DNA from: Pseudoalteromonas rhizosphaerae
Lineage (GTDB): Bacteria > Pseudomonadota > Gammaproteobacteria > Enterobacterales > Alteromonadaceae
Assembly: GCF_902498845.1 (NCBI RefSeq)
Contig: NZ_CABVLM010000014.1
Coordinates: 82,007 to 146,006 of the forward strand
Direction of reading: 5' to 3'
DNA: 64,000 nt
Made by a program: the position numbers and the translations under genes. Shown here in pieces: positions 36,926-46,232 of this stretch; position 1 is the first letter of the stretch; every line of letters starts with the position of its first letter. Under the pieces are notes generated by a model. That model was not told the origin of the DNA, did no database searches, and was given only the letters and a program-made list of their open reading frames with translations.

Positions 36926-39622
36926 CTAGAATGAAAAACCAGCTCGTACACCGTAATACCTTGGCATGCCAAAGCTGCCTTTTGGAATTCCTTTGCTAGT
37001 ATTATTCCAATATTGAATAGTTTCATCAGAGGCATTATTAACGAATACTTCTGCGTACCAGCTTTGTCCTTGCGGCTCATATTTGATTGACGCGTTATAG
37101 ACTGCAAATGCATCTCGGCTATCATCAATGTATTTTGTCGCCTCGTCCGACACGCTAAAGTCCATATCATCTAAGTGTTTATCAACATTCCATACTGTTG
37201 AGTACGATTCATCTTTCCAGCTCGCATTAAGCCAACTATGAATAAAACCATATTCACCTAAATCAAATGTATGTGTGTAGCTGATGTTTGCCGTGAACTT
37301 AGGCGTCATCGCTAGGTTATTACCTTTAAGGTTGGTTGATAGCAGTGTATTTTCAGGATTTTTTGATTCCTCATAAGAAATATCAAAAAGATACTCAGCA
37401 TCGTAATCCCATTTAGTATTCCAATCGTCCGTCACTTTAGCATCAGTCCAGGTTACATAACCGGTGATACGCCCGCTTGGGTAAGGCTTCCAATCAAACT
37501 CAATACCTTTGATTGTTGAACTAGGAACATTTTGTGTGTAATAAGCAATCACAGGCTTGTTTTGAAAATCAAGTACAGGCTCGCCATTACTATCTAAAAC
37601 GGGAGAGCCATCTTCATCTTCTACCACAGATAAGCGTTCTACGTTACCGATTGAGCCCACTGATGCGTATTGCATGTCGGTGTAATCTGTGTAGAAAAAT
37701 GCGGCTTTCAAGTTTAATGAATTATCAAAAAAGCTCGATTTAGCGCCAAGCTCCCATGTAAGTACTTCTTCTGGGTCGAACTTAGTTTCAAAGCGTGTTA
37801 CGTCACCGGTTCTATCATTTACGACTTCATATACATCACCAATTCCACCAGCTTTAAAACCACTGGCAAGGTAGGTATAAACCATCGTTTCAGGTGAAAT
37901 GTCGTAGTCTAAACCAACACGAAAGTCATGATGCTGCCAACTTCCTTTATTATCGTTTGCAAAGTATGACGCATAAATTGAAGGATCTTCGTAGTAATCA
38001 ACTGGTAAGTTATTTAGATCCGTTCTATTTAACCAACCTACGGCGCAGCCATCGGCATTAGAGCAGCGATATGTTTTACCCCCTTTATCTTCTTTCGTTT
38101 CATCACTAAAACGATAACCAAGTGTTAGATGTAATTTTTCAGTTAAATTGTATGTACCTTGGCCAAACAAAGCGAATGCGTCTGTAGAGCGATCAGGTTG
38201 ATCCCAAAAGGCTTTATCGTCCATTGGGTTATCGTAATAACCTAAGGTCGTGGTTTTTTCGTGGAAATAGTTAGCACCAACAATCCAAATAAAATCGCCG
38301 TATTCGTCAGATTGTAATTGCACTTCTGTAGAAAAAGATTCAGCACCAGTGCCATCTAAAAAGTACGTTGCCCCATCCCAAGGATCGAGGCCGACTTCGC
38401 TATCTTGTGCTGAAGAGCGTTCCATATCCTCATAGCCAAGTAGCCACACAAGCGAATATTCATCATTTATGTCGTAATTAAGGGTATTTCTAAGATAGGT
38501 GATATCTAAATTAAGCTTACCTGGTACATTCACAACAGCTTGATATGTATTATCACTGGGTAAAAAGTTTGTGCAATCGCCGCCCAGCTCTTCACTTCTA
38601 CCACGAATTTTATCGCAGTTAACTAAATCGAGATTGTTATTGCTGTTATTAACGTACTTTTGAAAAACGGTATGATTTGAAAAGCCACCATCTAACGGCT
38701 CCCAAAGCGTACTAATTCTAAAAGAGTATTCATCAGCGTTGTTATAAAAGTCGTCTTTTTCTGCGGGGGTTAATTGGCGAACTTTTTGCGCCTCTGGATT
38801 TGTGCCTGCGCCATCTATCCACCAGTTTTCTCGCTGCGTGACTGTTTGACCAATACCTTGATAAGAATCCTCTGAGATAACAGGAGCATTGAGTATATCG
38901 TCGCTTAATCGTCTTGAGTCGTATTGGTTAGGATCGTAGTAACCCTCAAGGTAAGAATCTCGTTTTAATCCTTTGCCAGAAAACCGTACTGCAAATTCGT
39001 CATTAATTGGAATATTAATTACGCCATCAATATTTTTGCTGTTGTATTTTCCTGCTTCAACGTTCACATTGCCATATAAATGAGTGAATTCAGGCTTTGC
39101 TGAAATAACATTAATGCTACCAACTGTAGAGTTTCGACCAAATAATGTGCCTTGTGGCCCCCTTAATGCCTCAACTCGTTCAATGTCATACATCAGAGCT
39201 AGCGCTCCTTGCATTCTTGGCGAATAAATACCGTCAAGGTGAACGCCAACAGCAGGGTCGCCAAGCTCAGTAATATTGGTAGAGCGTACGCCACGCATCG
39301 AGATAACAGGTGCTGATTGATCCGTCGCTGTGGAGATATCTAACCCTGGCACTAGATTAGCAATATCTTTAACACTATTTACGCCATTTTGCCTGAGCTC
39401 AGCCTCCGTTAATGCTGTAATAGCAACAGGGGTTTCCATTAACTTTGTTTTACGTTTGGTTGCTGTTACTGAGATAACCTCTAAGGAGGTACTTTGTTTT
39501 TGCGCAGTGTTGCTTTCATTCGTATTCGTTGGATTATTCGTAGCAGCTTGTTGGGCATGTAACGGGAATGAGCAAGCCAATGCTACGGCAATTGATAATG
39601 CTTTTTTATTTATTGTGTGCAT
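36926..39622 (-). CDS. TonB-dependent receptor of the beta-glucan locus
   Basis: The 898-residue protein has a signal peptide of about 23 residues (ACSFPLHAQ), a TonB box region near LEVISVTATKRK, a plug domain with DIANLVPGLDISTATDQSAP and VEALRGPQGTLFGRNSTVGS, and a 22-strand barrel ending in Phe (YYGVRAGFSF). It belongs to the ordinary proteobacterial group, not the SusC class. It should import glucan oligosaccharides with energy from TonB. It is followed by GH16, GH3 and a two-component system on the same strand. Confidence 0.93.
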   Translation of the reverse strand: MHTINKKALSIAVALACSFPLHAQQAATNNPTNTNESNTAQKQSTSLEVISVTATKRKTKLMETPVAITALTEAELRQNGVNSVKDIANLVPGLDISTATDQSAPVISMRGVRSTNITELGDPAVGVHLDGIYSPRMQGALALMYDIERVEALRGPQGTLFGRNSTVGSINVISAKPEFTHLYGNVNVEAGKYNSKNIDGVINIPINDEFAVRFSGKGLKRDSYLEGYYDPNQYDSRRLSDDILNAPVISEDSYQGIGQTVTQRENWWIDGAGTNPEAQKVRQLTPAEKDDFYNNADEYSFRISTLWEPLDGGFSNHTVFQKYVNNSNNNLDLVNCDKIRGRSEELGGDCTNFLPSDNTYQAVVNVPGKLNLDITYLRNTLNYDINDEYSLVWLLGYEDMERSSAQDSEVGLDPWDGATYFLDGTGAESFSTEVQLQSDEYGDFIWIVGANYFHEKTTTLGYYDNPMDDKAFWDQPDRSTDAFALFGQGTYNLTEKLHLTLGYRFSDETKEDKGGKTYRCSNADGCAVGWLNRTDLNNLPVDYYEDPSIYASYFANDNKGSWQHHDFRVGLDYDISPETMVYTYLASGFKAGGIGDVYEVVNDRTGDVTRFETKFDPEEVLTWELGAKSSFFDNSLNLKAAFFYTDYTDMQYASVGSIGNVERLSVVEDEDGSPVLDSNGEPVLDFQNKPVIAYYTQNVPSSTIKGIEFDWKPYPSGRITGYVTWTDAKVTDDWNTKWDYDAEYLFDISYEESKNPENTLLSTNLKGNNLAMTPKFTANISYTHTFDLGEYGFIHSWLNASWKDESYSTVWNVDKHLDDMDFSVSDEATKYIDDSRDAFAVYNASIKYEPQGQSWYAEVFVNNASDETIQYWNNTSKGIPKGSFGMPRYYGVRAGFSF

Positions 39623-40050
39623 ATTCGACCTTTTGATGTGTGTGTAAAACGTTAAGGTTTGTTACTTTTATTTAACAGTCTCACAGTATCCATAGGGTCT
39701 TTTTTGATTACTAGTCAAATACGCTAAGGCGAGTTAGATATAATACAAGCCGAAATTAAATCTTGGACAATAAATAAACTGACTCCTTGATTTAGTATCA
39801 ACAGTCAAAAAACTTAAAAATTTATTGCATGAAAGTAAAACTGACCACCGATGCCATAAACACAAAGAAAGCGGATATAATCAGTGTGCGATGAAAAATA
39901 CCATGGCATAACTTTATATACCCAAAAACGCAGGTCAATACATTAGGTAAGTTATCAAGGCTCACTCATTGTCACCTGCTAAGGCGTGATTAAAGCCGTG
40001 CTTAACATGCTAAGCTCGATATAAAATACGTGGCTTTAAACACTGCCCCT

Positions 40051-40317
40051 ATATACCCAAACCACCTCAAGATGCGAGTTTCAGTTGGAATTAAAAGCGA
40101 TTTAGGCAAGGCATTGATTGCAAATAATAGTGGTTCTATTGTTAAAATCAATAACGCAGTATAAATCGCTTTTAAACCAACCCTTTGGGCGTTTCACAGG
40201 CACTTACTCTCAGCGTTGTTACTTCTTAAAAGAGACGGCCATTCTTGCAAAGTAACGCCTTGATATTAAGCACCTGTGAAACGCTGAATTCTGCATCTTG
40301 AGGTGGTTTGGGTATAT
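40051..40317. repeat. MITE-like element with 25-bp perfect terminal inverted repeats
   Basis: The first 25 bases (ATATACCCAAACCACCTCAA at 40051-40070, plus GATGC) are the exact reverse complement of the last 25 (40293-40317). Two inner stems also pair: AAAAGCGATTTA at 40093-40104 with TAAATCGCTTTT at 40162-40173 (extending outward to about 40084 and 40181), and GCGTTTCACAGG at 40189-40200 with CCTGTGAAACGC at 40273-40284. The whole 267-bp unit therefore folds as a long stem with two side arms. There is no transposase gene. It ends 2 bp from the stop codon of the next gene and is AT-rich inside. The rest of the 39623-40319 gap (39623-40050) holds no recognisable gene, only the receptor promoter region. 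Confidence 0.9.
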
Positions 40318-40319
40318 TA

Positions 40320-40607
40320 TTAACCAATCGTTTTATACACATCAATATTACTGTGAGTAAGTAGAGCACCAGCCTGTTCACCAAACGTTTTAAAATGTGG
40401 CGCTAACTTATGCTCTTCAAAGTGCTCATTTGTAGCCCATTGTTCAGTTACAATGTAATCGGTTTGCGTGTCATTATTTTTCACAGCCAGCTCGTAGCGT
40501 AAACACCCTACTTCTTTGCGCGATAACTTTTGTAAGTTATCAAGTGCACTAAGTAACGTAGCTGCATCAGCGTTTTTACATGACAGCATTGCTATAACGG
40601 TTAACAT
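40320..40607 (-). CDS. Antibiotic-biosynthesis-monooxygenase (ABM) domain protein, YgiN-like
   Basis: The 95-residue protein has the ABM fold: MLTVIAMLSCKNADAATLLS, then CLRYELAVKNND near 35, and YIVTEQWATNEHFEEHKLAPHF near 51-72, where the Trp and His follow the YgiN pattern. Members act as quinol or heme-related monooxygenases or detoxifiers. It is 55 bp downstream of an aldo/keto reductase and probably co-transcribed with it. The MITE-like repeat starts right after its stop codon. Confidence 0.88.
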   Translation of the reverse strand: MLTVIAMLSCKNADAATLLSALDNLQKLSRKEVGCLRYELAVKNNDTQTDYIVTEQWATNEHFEEHKLAPHFKTFGEQAGALLTHSNIDVYKTIG

Positions 40608-40662
40608 AGTTATTCCTTTGCATTAAAAAGTGCAGACTCACTGCACTTTATATTGAACACGC

Positions 40663-41490
40663 TTAAAACGTGTCTTGATCCCACTGCGGTGCAAAACTTG
40701 GGGTTGCTTGACGGTCGCCGCAATCGAGAGCATCAATACGCGCAATGTCTTCTTCATCAAGTTTTACGGCTTTATCATTAAAGTTATCTTCAAGATTTTT
40801 ACGCTTAGTTGATGACGGAATGGTCGTCATACCCTTGGCGTTTACCCATGCAATAACCACTTGTGCAGGGCTTGCATCATGCTTCTTAGCAATATCAATA
40901 ATGGTATGATCGTTTAACACTTTACCTACCACAAATGGCATATAGGCGGTGACATGAATGTCATGCTGCTGACAAAAAGCACGTAACTTGGTATTGGTTA
41001 AATAAGGGTGTACTTCTATTTGGTTGGTGAATATTTCACGTGAGTCCAGTGTTTGCATGGCTTCTTTTAAATTCGCAATAGTGAAGTTCGATACACCAAT
41101 ATGCTTAGTTAATCCAAGCTGCTTTGCCGTTAATAACTCAGTTAAATACTCGCTCATTGGTTCATCGTTTGATGGCGCAGGCCAATGGATCAACAATAAA
41201 TCGACAGAATCGAGTTGCAGCTTGTTAAGAGACTCTTTTACACTGGCGATAAAATCGCTTTTATTCAGTTTGTTATTCCACACTTTGGTGGTAATAAATA
41301 GCTCGTCTCTAGGGATATTGCTGTCTTTTATCGCTTGGCCAACTTGCTCTTCATTGCCATAAATCTGTGCGGTATCAATATGGCGAAAGCCAACTTCTAA
41401 TGCCATTTTTACAGATTCATAGGCTGTTTTTCCTTCTAAGCGGAATGTCCCCATGCCTAAGTCTGGCATTTCAATTACACGTTGTGTCAT
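40663..41490 (-). CDS. Aldo/keto reductase
   Basis: The 275-residue enzyme is an AKR of the DkgA/B group. GFRHIDTAQIYGNEEQVGQA near 33-52 includes the catalytic Asp and Tyr, VWNNKLNKSDFIASVKESL supplies the catalytic Lys region further on, LLIHWPAPS near 98 provides the His, and PSSTKRKNLEDN near 225 is the NADP-binding loop. It reduces carbonyls such as methylglyoxal or 2,5-diketogluconate. It is followed by an ABM protein. Confidence 0.92.
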   Translation of the reverse strand: MTQRVIEMPDLGMGTFRLEGKTAYESVKMALEVGFRHIDTAQIYGNEEQVGQAIKDSNIPRDELFITTKVWNNKLNKSDFIASVKESLNKLQLDSVDLLLIHWPAPSNDEPMSEYLTELLTAKQLGLTKHIGVSNFTIANLKEAMQTLDSREIFTNQIEVHPYLTNTKLRAFCQQHDIHVTAYMPFVVGKVLNDHTIIDIAKKHDASPAQVVIAWVNAKGMTTIPSSTKRKNLEDNFNDKAVKLDEEDIARIDALDCGDRQATPSFAPQWDQDTF

Positions 41491-41972
41491 AACTTTATCC
41501 TTATAAAAATAATCGGTTTAAATACAAACTTATTAGATTTCTAACCTAAGTTTTTCGAAATACACCTGTTACTTTGTTCATTTAAAATTTTTGACCTCGT
41601 AAAAGGTATGAGGCCATTAACCTTAGTTTCAAGGGCTAGAGCCTGTTTATCTTTCACAGTTACTTTTACATCCGTATGTTTGGTTTTTAGATAAGGCAGT
41701 ATTAATGTAGCTAGAGAGCCAGAATAAAGTGCGGAAGTTTTACTTAATTTTTTACTTAACCCATCAGATTACAAACCTAGCATGGTGATTAAATAGCTTG
41801 TAAATTAAACAATCTTCAACCAGAGAGGTTAACCGGCCCTAGAACCTAATAATTATATTTATAAATGGCTGCTTTATAAAAAATTGAAAGTGCATCTCTC
41901 AAGGCCGCTATTTTCAACACTGTTAGCGCTGAAAGTAGTGGCTCAAAGTCGATTTATTCTACTGCGCTTTAG
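41491..41972. other. Intergenic region with possible degenerate open frame
   Basis: In this 482-bp gap a minus-strand frame without a start codon stays open for about 77 codons (roughly 41772 down to 41536). It reads LYSGSLATLILPYLKTKHT and then VTVKDKQALALETKVNG. I could not assign it to a family; it may be a decayed gene or chance. The rest shows nothing clear. Confidence 0.25.
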
Positions 41973-42398
41973 TTACTTATCTCTATGTTTTTGTAACATT
42001 TTCATTTCACTGTAGCTGCTGTGTTCCATCATTTGATCCATCATCACTTGCATCATTCTCAGCTGACCTTCCATTTTATTGATACGTTCATCGCCCTCAG
42101 TTTCTGACTCTGAATCATCACCACTTTCATTTAGGTCGTTTATCATGCGCATATTTGCACGCATTGAGTTCATATGTTGTTCCATTAGCTGCTCACGCTT
42201 TTGTGGATTATTTTCGTTTTCGATCTGTTGCATTAGCGAAAACATTTGCCGCATTTTTGGTTCCATATGCGATGTTTCTTTATCATGCATCATCTTGCCC
42301 ATCATCATATGGTGTTCGCCTTCGCGTTCATCTTCTTGGGCAACTGCTGTAACAGCAAAAACAGCGGTTATAAACCCCACGATTAGATATCCTTTCAT
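41973..42398 (-). CDS. Secreted Met/His-rich small protein
   Basis: The 141-residue product has a signal peptide (about 1-20, ending AVAQ) and a mature part dominated by Met, Glu, His and Asp, such as GEHHMMMGKMMHDKETSHME and MMQVMMDQMMEHSS. The amphipathic helical character resembles periplasmic CpxP/Spy-like or metal-binding proteins; the Met/His runs would suit copper or silver binding. The family is not certain. Its ATG overlaps the stop of the BON lipoprotein gene by 4 bp (ATGA), so both are translationally coupled. Confidence 0.75.
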   Translation of the reverse strand: MKGYLIVGFITAVFAVTAVAQEDEREGEHHMMMGKMMHDKETSHMEPKMRQMFSLMQQIENENNPQKREQLMEQHMNSMRANMRMINDLNESGDDSESETEGDERINKMEGQLRMMQVMMDQMMEHSSYSEMKMLQKHRDK

Positions 42399-42742
42399 AA
42401 CGAACTCCTTTTCACAGTCAGTTCATCATGAATAGCATGCGTACCTTCAGCACCTTTGGCGATTAACATTGCTGAGTCAATTTGGCTTTGGCTATCAACA
42501 ATACCAATTAAACGCACATCACCTTTATTCGTAATGACTTCGATATTAAATGCTCTGAGAATAGGATCATTCATTAAAGCCATTTTAACGTTTGTAGTTA
42601 CATCGATATCTAAAACATTGTTAGCCACCGTACTTTTTGGCGGCTTTTCCGCAGCAATTTCTGGGGATTTATAGCAACCAGTTAATTGTGAAACCATCAG
42701 TATTGCAACAACACATAGTATTTTTGAAAAGTATTTATCCAT
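42395..42742 (-). CDS. BON-domain lipoprotein
   Basis: The protein of 115 residues starts at ATG 42742, where GAGGA lies eight bases upstream. A longer in-frame reading to 42916 exists but lacks these signals. The N-terminus is a lipoprotein signal (VVAILMVSQLTGC with Cys at 22). A single BON domain spans about 45-112 (VTTNVKMALMNDPILRAFNI, then GDVRLIGIVDSQSQIDSAML). BON domains bind membranes or stabilise envelope structures, as in OsmY. It is coupled by 4-bp overlap with the Met-rich protein gene. Confidence 0.85.
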   Translation of the reverse strand: MDKYFSKILCVVAILMVSQLTGCYKSPEIAAEKPPKSTVANNVLDIDVTTNVKMALMNDPILRAFNIEVITNKGDVRLIGIVDSQSQIDSAMLIAKGAEGTHAIHDELTVKRSSL

Positions 42743-43085
42743 TAGGATATCCTCAGTATTAAGTGGAGCGATCACCATCGGCGGTAAAGTGTATTCTTCA
42801 CTACCTACCATCACTTTATTATGTAAGAGGCTAACGTTCTGTTCGTTATCGAACTCAAAACAACTGTGTGTCAATAATAAAAAGCAGCGATTCATACTGG
42901 TCATTACTGCATTCATGTAATTAACTCGCTAATTTGGCTGTGTACTGCAGCGCACAGACAACCGCGGCAAATAAGCTAAAACTAAAGCGGTTCATTCAAA
43001 TCATCGCCTAGTTGGCAACCTCAATATCAGCTCTAAAACACGCCAACACTTTATACTGTCGACCCCATTAAAAAGGATAACTACT

Positions 43086-43907
43086 ATGTTACGTAGCATG
43101 AAAGATCTTGAAAATTGCGCTATCGCTGCTACCGATGGTGTGATCGGTAAAGAAAAAGATTTTCTATTCGATGATTTAGCATGGGTGATCCGCTATTTTG
43201 TTGTTGAAACAGGTTCTTGGCTATCCAGCCGTCAGGTTTTGATCTCACCAATTGCGGTTCAAAAACCAAACTGGATAGAAAAAATTCTGCCAGTGTTGAT
43301 CAGTAAAGAACAAGTTAAAAACAGCCCAACTATCGATAACGATAAACCCGTGTCACGGCAAAATGAGGCCAGCTTACTCGATTATTATGGCTACCCTTAT
43401 TATTGGGTAGGCGAAGGATTTTGGGGAGGCGGTATTTACCCTTATTTATTGTACCGTGACCACCAACACCTCCCACATACAGAAGCAGGTGCACGCAGCG
43501 CACAACTAACTCACCATAATGTTAAAAGTGAAGATAATAAAAAAGCCGATCCAAATTTACGAAGTTGCAAAGAGGTTATTGGCTATCATATTAATGCAAA
43601 TGATGGTGATATTGGTCATGTATCTGGATTATTAGTAGAAGAAACAACGTGGGCGGTGCGTTATCTGATCATCGATACCAGTAATTGGTGGGGTGGACAT
43701 AAAGTGCTCGTGCCACCAGAGTGGATCAGCGAAGTATGCTGGCTCGACAAAACCATCAGTGTTGATCTCAACCGCCAAGTAATAAAAGATGCGCCAGAGT
43801 ATGATTATAACCTGCAAATAACTCCCGAGTTTGAAACAGCTATATATCAACATTACGAACTAGCGGGTTACTGGGACAAACTAGCAAAAGCGAAAAAGGA
43901 TTGCTGA
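43086..43907 (+). CDS. Protein with two PRC-barrel domains
   Basis: The 273-residue protein contains two PRC-barrel-like repeats: MLRSMKDLENCAIAATDGVI with WVIRYFVVETGSWLSSRQVL near 36-55, and RSCKEVIGYHINANDGDIGH near 158-177 followed by TWAVRYLIIDTSNWWGGHKV. The two repeats share the pattern I-G/H-V...(W)VRY.(V/I)(V/I)(E/D)T..W....VL, so the protein arose by duplication. PRC barrels occur in RNA metabolism and stress proteins; the role here is unknown. AAAGGA precedes the ATG. The gap 42743-43085 (343 bp) upstream has no other gene. Confidence 0.85.
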   Translation: MLRSMKDLENCAIAATDGVIGKEKDFLFDDLAWVIRYFVVETGSWLSSRQVLISPIAVQKPNWIEKILPVLISKEQVKNSPTIDNDKPVSRQNEASLLDYYGYPYYWVGEGFWGGGIYPYLLYRDHQHLPHTEAGARSAQLTHHNVKSEDNKKADPNLRSCKEVIGYHINANDGDIGHVSGLLVEETTWAVRYLIIDTSNWWGGHKVLVPPEWISEVCWLDKTISVDLNRQVIKDAPEYDYNLQITPEFETAIYQHYELAGYWDKLAKAKKDC

Positions 43908-43979
43908 AATGATCGGCTTTCAAGTAATGCCTAGCGAAAAAAATTTGGCAAAAAGTCATATTCAATAAATAAAAAAACA

Positions 43980-44011
43980 CCACTCACTAAACTAATGAGT
44001 GGCTTTTTATT
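43980..44011. terminator. Bidirectional terminator between PRC-barrel gene and ampC
   Basis: CCACTCA and TGAGTGG form a stem at 43980-44002, with a run of A before it and CTTTTTATT after it. It can end both the plus-strand gene and the convergent ampC. Confidence 0.7.
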
Positions 44012-44016
44012 CTTCG

Positions 44017-45180
44017 TTATCTGCTGATAACTGAATCTAAAATCGCATAGGCGGCTTTGACCCGTTCTACGTTGGGGTAATATTTGTTTGCTAACATAAC
44101 AATTCCAGCATTTTTTGCCGGAATAAATACAATATATGCGCCAAACCCATTTGTTGAACCTGTTTTATTGATCCAGCCATTATGCAAAGCTACTTGAGGA
44201 GAATTATTAATATCGATTGGTTGAGGTTGTGTAATGGTTTCAACTGAATTTCCAGCTAACAGAGCAGCCAAGTTAGTTGGTAAAGGATACATTTCCCACG
44301 CTAGTCCTTACGTGAAAGTGCTCGCTTGATAATAGCCCTTCCTAGTACTTTTCAAGGCCGTATTGATTTTATCATCGAGAGAGACTAACCCTAAATTCGC
44401 TTTAATAAATTGCACCATATCTGCACTAGTAGACTTAATGCCATATGCTTGTGCATCCAGCATACCGGGATTTACTCTCACAGCATCGCCTGAAGCATTA
44501 TATCCAAATGCATAATCATCCATTTTATTTGCTGGGACATTAACAAACGTATTTGACATGCCTAACGACGGAAATATTTTAATTTCCAGAAACTGTGCAT
44601 AATCAACTTTCATACTTAATGCAGAAACATAGCCAAATAAACCTATACTTGGATTTGAATAGAGTCGTTGTGAATTTTCAGCAAAGGTTGGCTGCCAAGA
44701 TTTATAATATTGCACCATATCATCGTCAGTCTTAACATTATCAGGGAACTGTAAAGGCAGACCACCTGCTGTATAGGTAGCTAACTGTGTAAATTTTGTG
44801 CTGCCAATAACGCTATTTTTCAACTCAGGTAGATATTTATCAACAGTGTCATCAAATGATAAAGTACCATTGCCTTGAGCATAACTCGCAAAGGTTGCAG
44901 CAAAGGTTTTACTGACCGATCCTAATTCAAACAGTGTATTCTGTGTTACTGCTTGGTTCTTTTCTTTATTCGCAACACCATAATTATAAAACTGTGACTT
45001 ACCATCAACAATTATACCCACCGCTAAACCAGGAATTTGGTACTGCTGCATTAAGCGCTCGGCTTGCTTATCGACTGCTTTTCTCAACATTTGATTATTA
45101 TTTTCAGCCCGAGCATCATTAGACATCACTATAGTTGCAGCTAAAGTAGTAATAACAAGCTTGTTTAAAATTATTTTCAT
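44017..45180 (-). pseudogene. ampC: Class C beta-lactamase (AmpC) with one in-frame premature stop
   Basis: Both parts lie in one frame from ATG 45180 to the stop at 44017, 388 codons, the usual AmpC length. A single TAA at 44308-44310 sits within ASTFT-stop-GLAWEMYPLP, where functional enzymes commonly have Gln (a CAA-to-TAA change would explain it). The signal peptide (about 1-24), the SVSK active-site serine motif (FELGSVSKTF), and YSN (RLYSNPSIGL) precede the stop; the KTG motif (NKTGSTNGFGAYIVFIP) follows it. A truncated product would lack KTG and be inactive. Either the gene is decaying, or a sequencing error or readthrough is involved. The start follows GAGAG; a longer upstream reading to 45372 is not supported. 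Confidence 0.88.
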
Positions 45181-45620
45181 TGTATCTCTCGTTAATGAAT
45201 AAAATAGCCACGCCAGTGCAACCATATTGCAATAAAAACTCAACTCTCGGATTGAATTCTGGCGCCTGAGTTCATTCAAATATTGTAAATGGAGTATATT
45301 GATATTTAGCTTAACCTCGTTTTGAAAATGGTAGAGATGAGCATATTCAAGATCTACTCGTTCTAAATGCAAAAGTCAGCAAAGCCGCCGCTATTTTGTG
45401 AGTACGACTATTAATTTTTACTGAATTAAAATACGGTGTTGGTATTAAATTCTATGTTCATAGAAAATGAAATGCACAAATCGTCTTGATTTGAGCTTAC
45501 TACTCCCAAAGCTCAAATAATTAAAGACGAAGAATATGGGTATGTTTTGCTGAATGATTTATATAAATGTGAAATTAATACAGCCAATGTTGTATGCAGC
45601 ATAAATTAACAAACTAATAC
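45181..45620. other. Intergenic region between ampC and IS remnant
   Basis: This 440-bp stretch contains no frame that I could support. There is no adjacent LysR-type ampR gene on either strand. It probably holds the ampC promoter near 45200-45300. Confidence 0.4.
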
Positions 45621-46043
45621 TTAGGTTATAGCAGAGGATTGCCTATTCTCTATGAATTATCGTGCGGAAATACACATGGTATAGTTCACACAGAGTCACT
45701 CGTAGCAAATTGTTCAACAAATAAAGTCGTTGTTGCTAACAAAGGCTACGATTGTAAAAAACTGAGAAAGTTGGTTCGTGATAACAACACGACACCCGTT
45801 ATTCTACGCAAGGATAACAGTTTAATAGGTAATGAAGATATTGACTGATGCATGTACAAATATCGGCACTTGGTTGAGAATGCATTTGGCCGTATTAAGC
45901 AATATAGAAAGATAGCCACACGGTATGAAAAGCTTGCACGAAATTATCATTCAATGCTCGCTTTAGCATTTACGATGATGTGGCTACCAATGCGGGCTGA
46001 TCAATATATGTACCACAAAGATCAACAGCCCCTAATGACGTAG
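45621..46043 (+). pseudogene. Truncated IS5-type transposase remnant with internal stop
   Basis: Only the C-terminal part of the transposase remains. SRGLPILYELSCGNTHGIVH is followed by VVVANKGYDCKKLR, which carries the second DDE-region Asp of the IS5 fold, and then YRHLVENAFGRIKQYRKIAT with the catalytic Glu. A TGA at 45846-45848 (DID-stop-CMYKYRHLVENA) replaces the conserved Trp (TGG) in the same frame. The N-terminal half and recognisable terminal inverted repeats are absent. It is a dead element. Confidence 0.85.
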
Positions 46044-46232
46044 CGCTCTCAGTAGCCTTAAACAACAAGAATATGATCCCTCACCAACGAGTGAAGAACC
46101 ACAAATAGTAGAGAACATCTATTATCTAGCTCCTTGCATATTTATCGAATATACCTGTCGATAATGCCACTCAATCCTTAATTAAGCTCAAATAATGCTT
46201 TGCGAAAACTGGTTAGATAATTAACGACTCTA

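Noticed and set aside
42743..42916. N-terminal extension of the BON lipoprotein gene
   Set aside because: The extra 58 residues lack a signal or ribosome binding site, while ATG 42742 has GAGGA and gives a proper lipoprotein signal.
45181..45372. Upstream extension of ampC
   Set aside because: A normal signal peptide begins at ATG 45180 with GAGAG upstream; the added residues are not AmpC-like.
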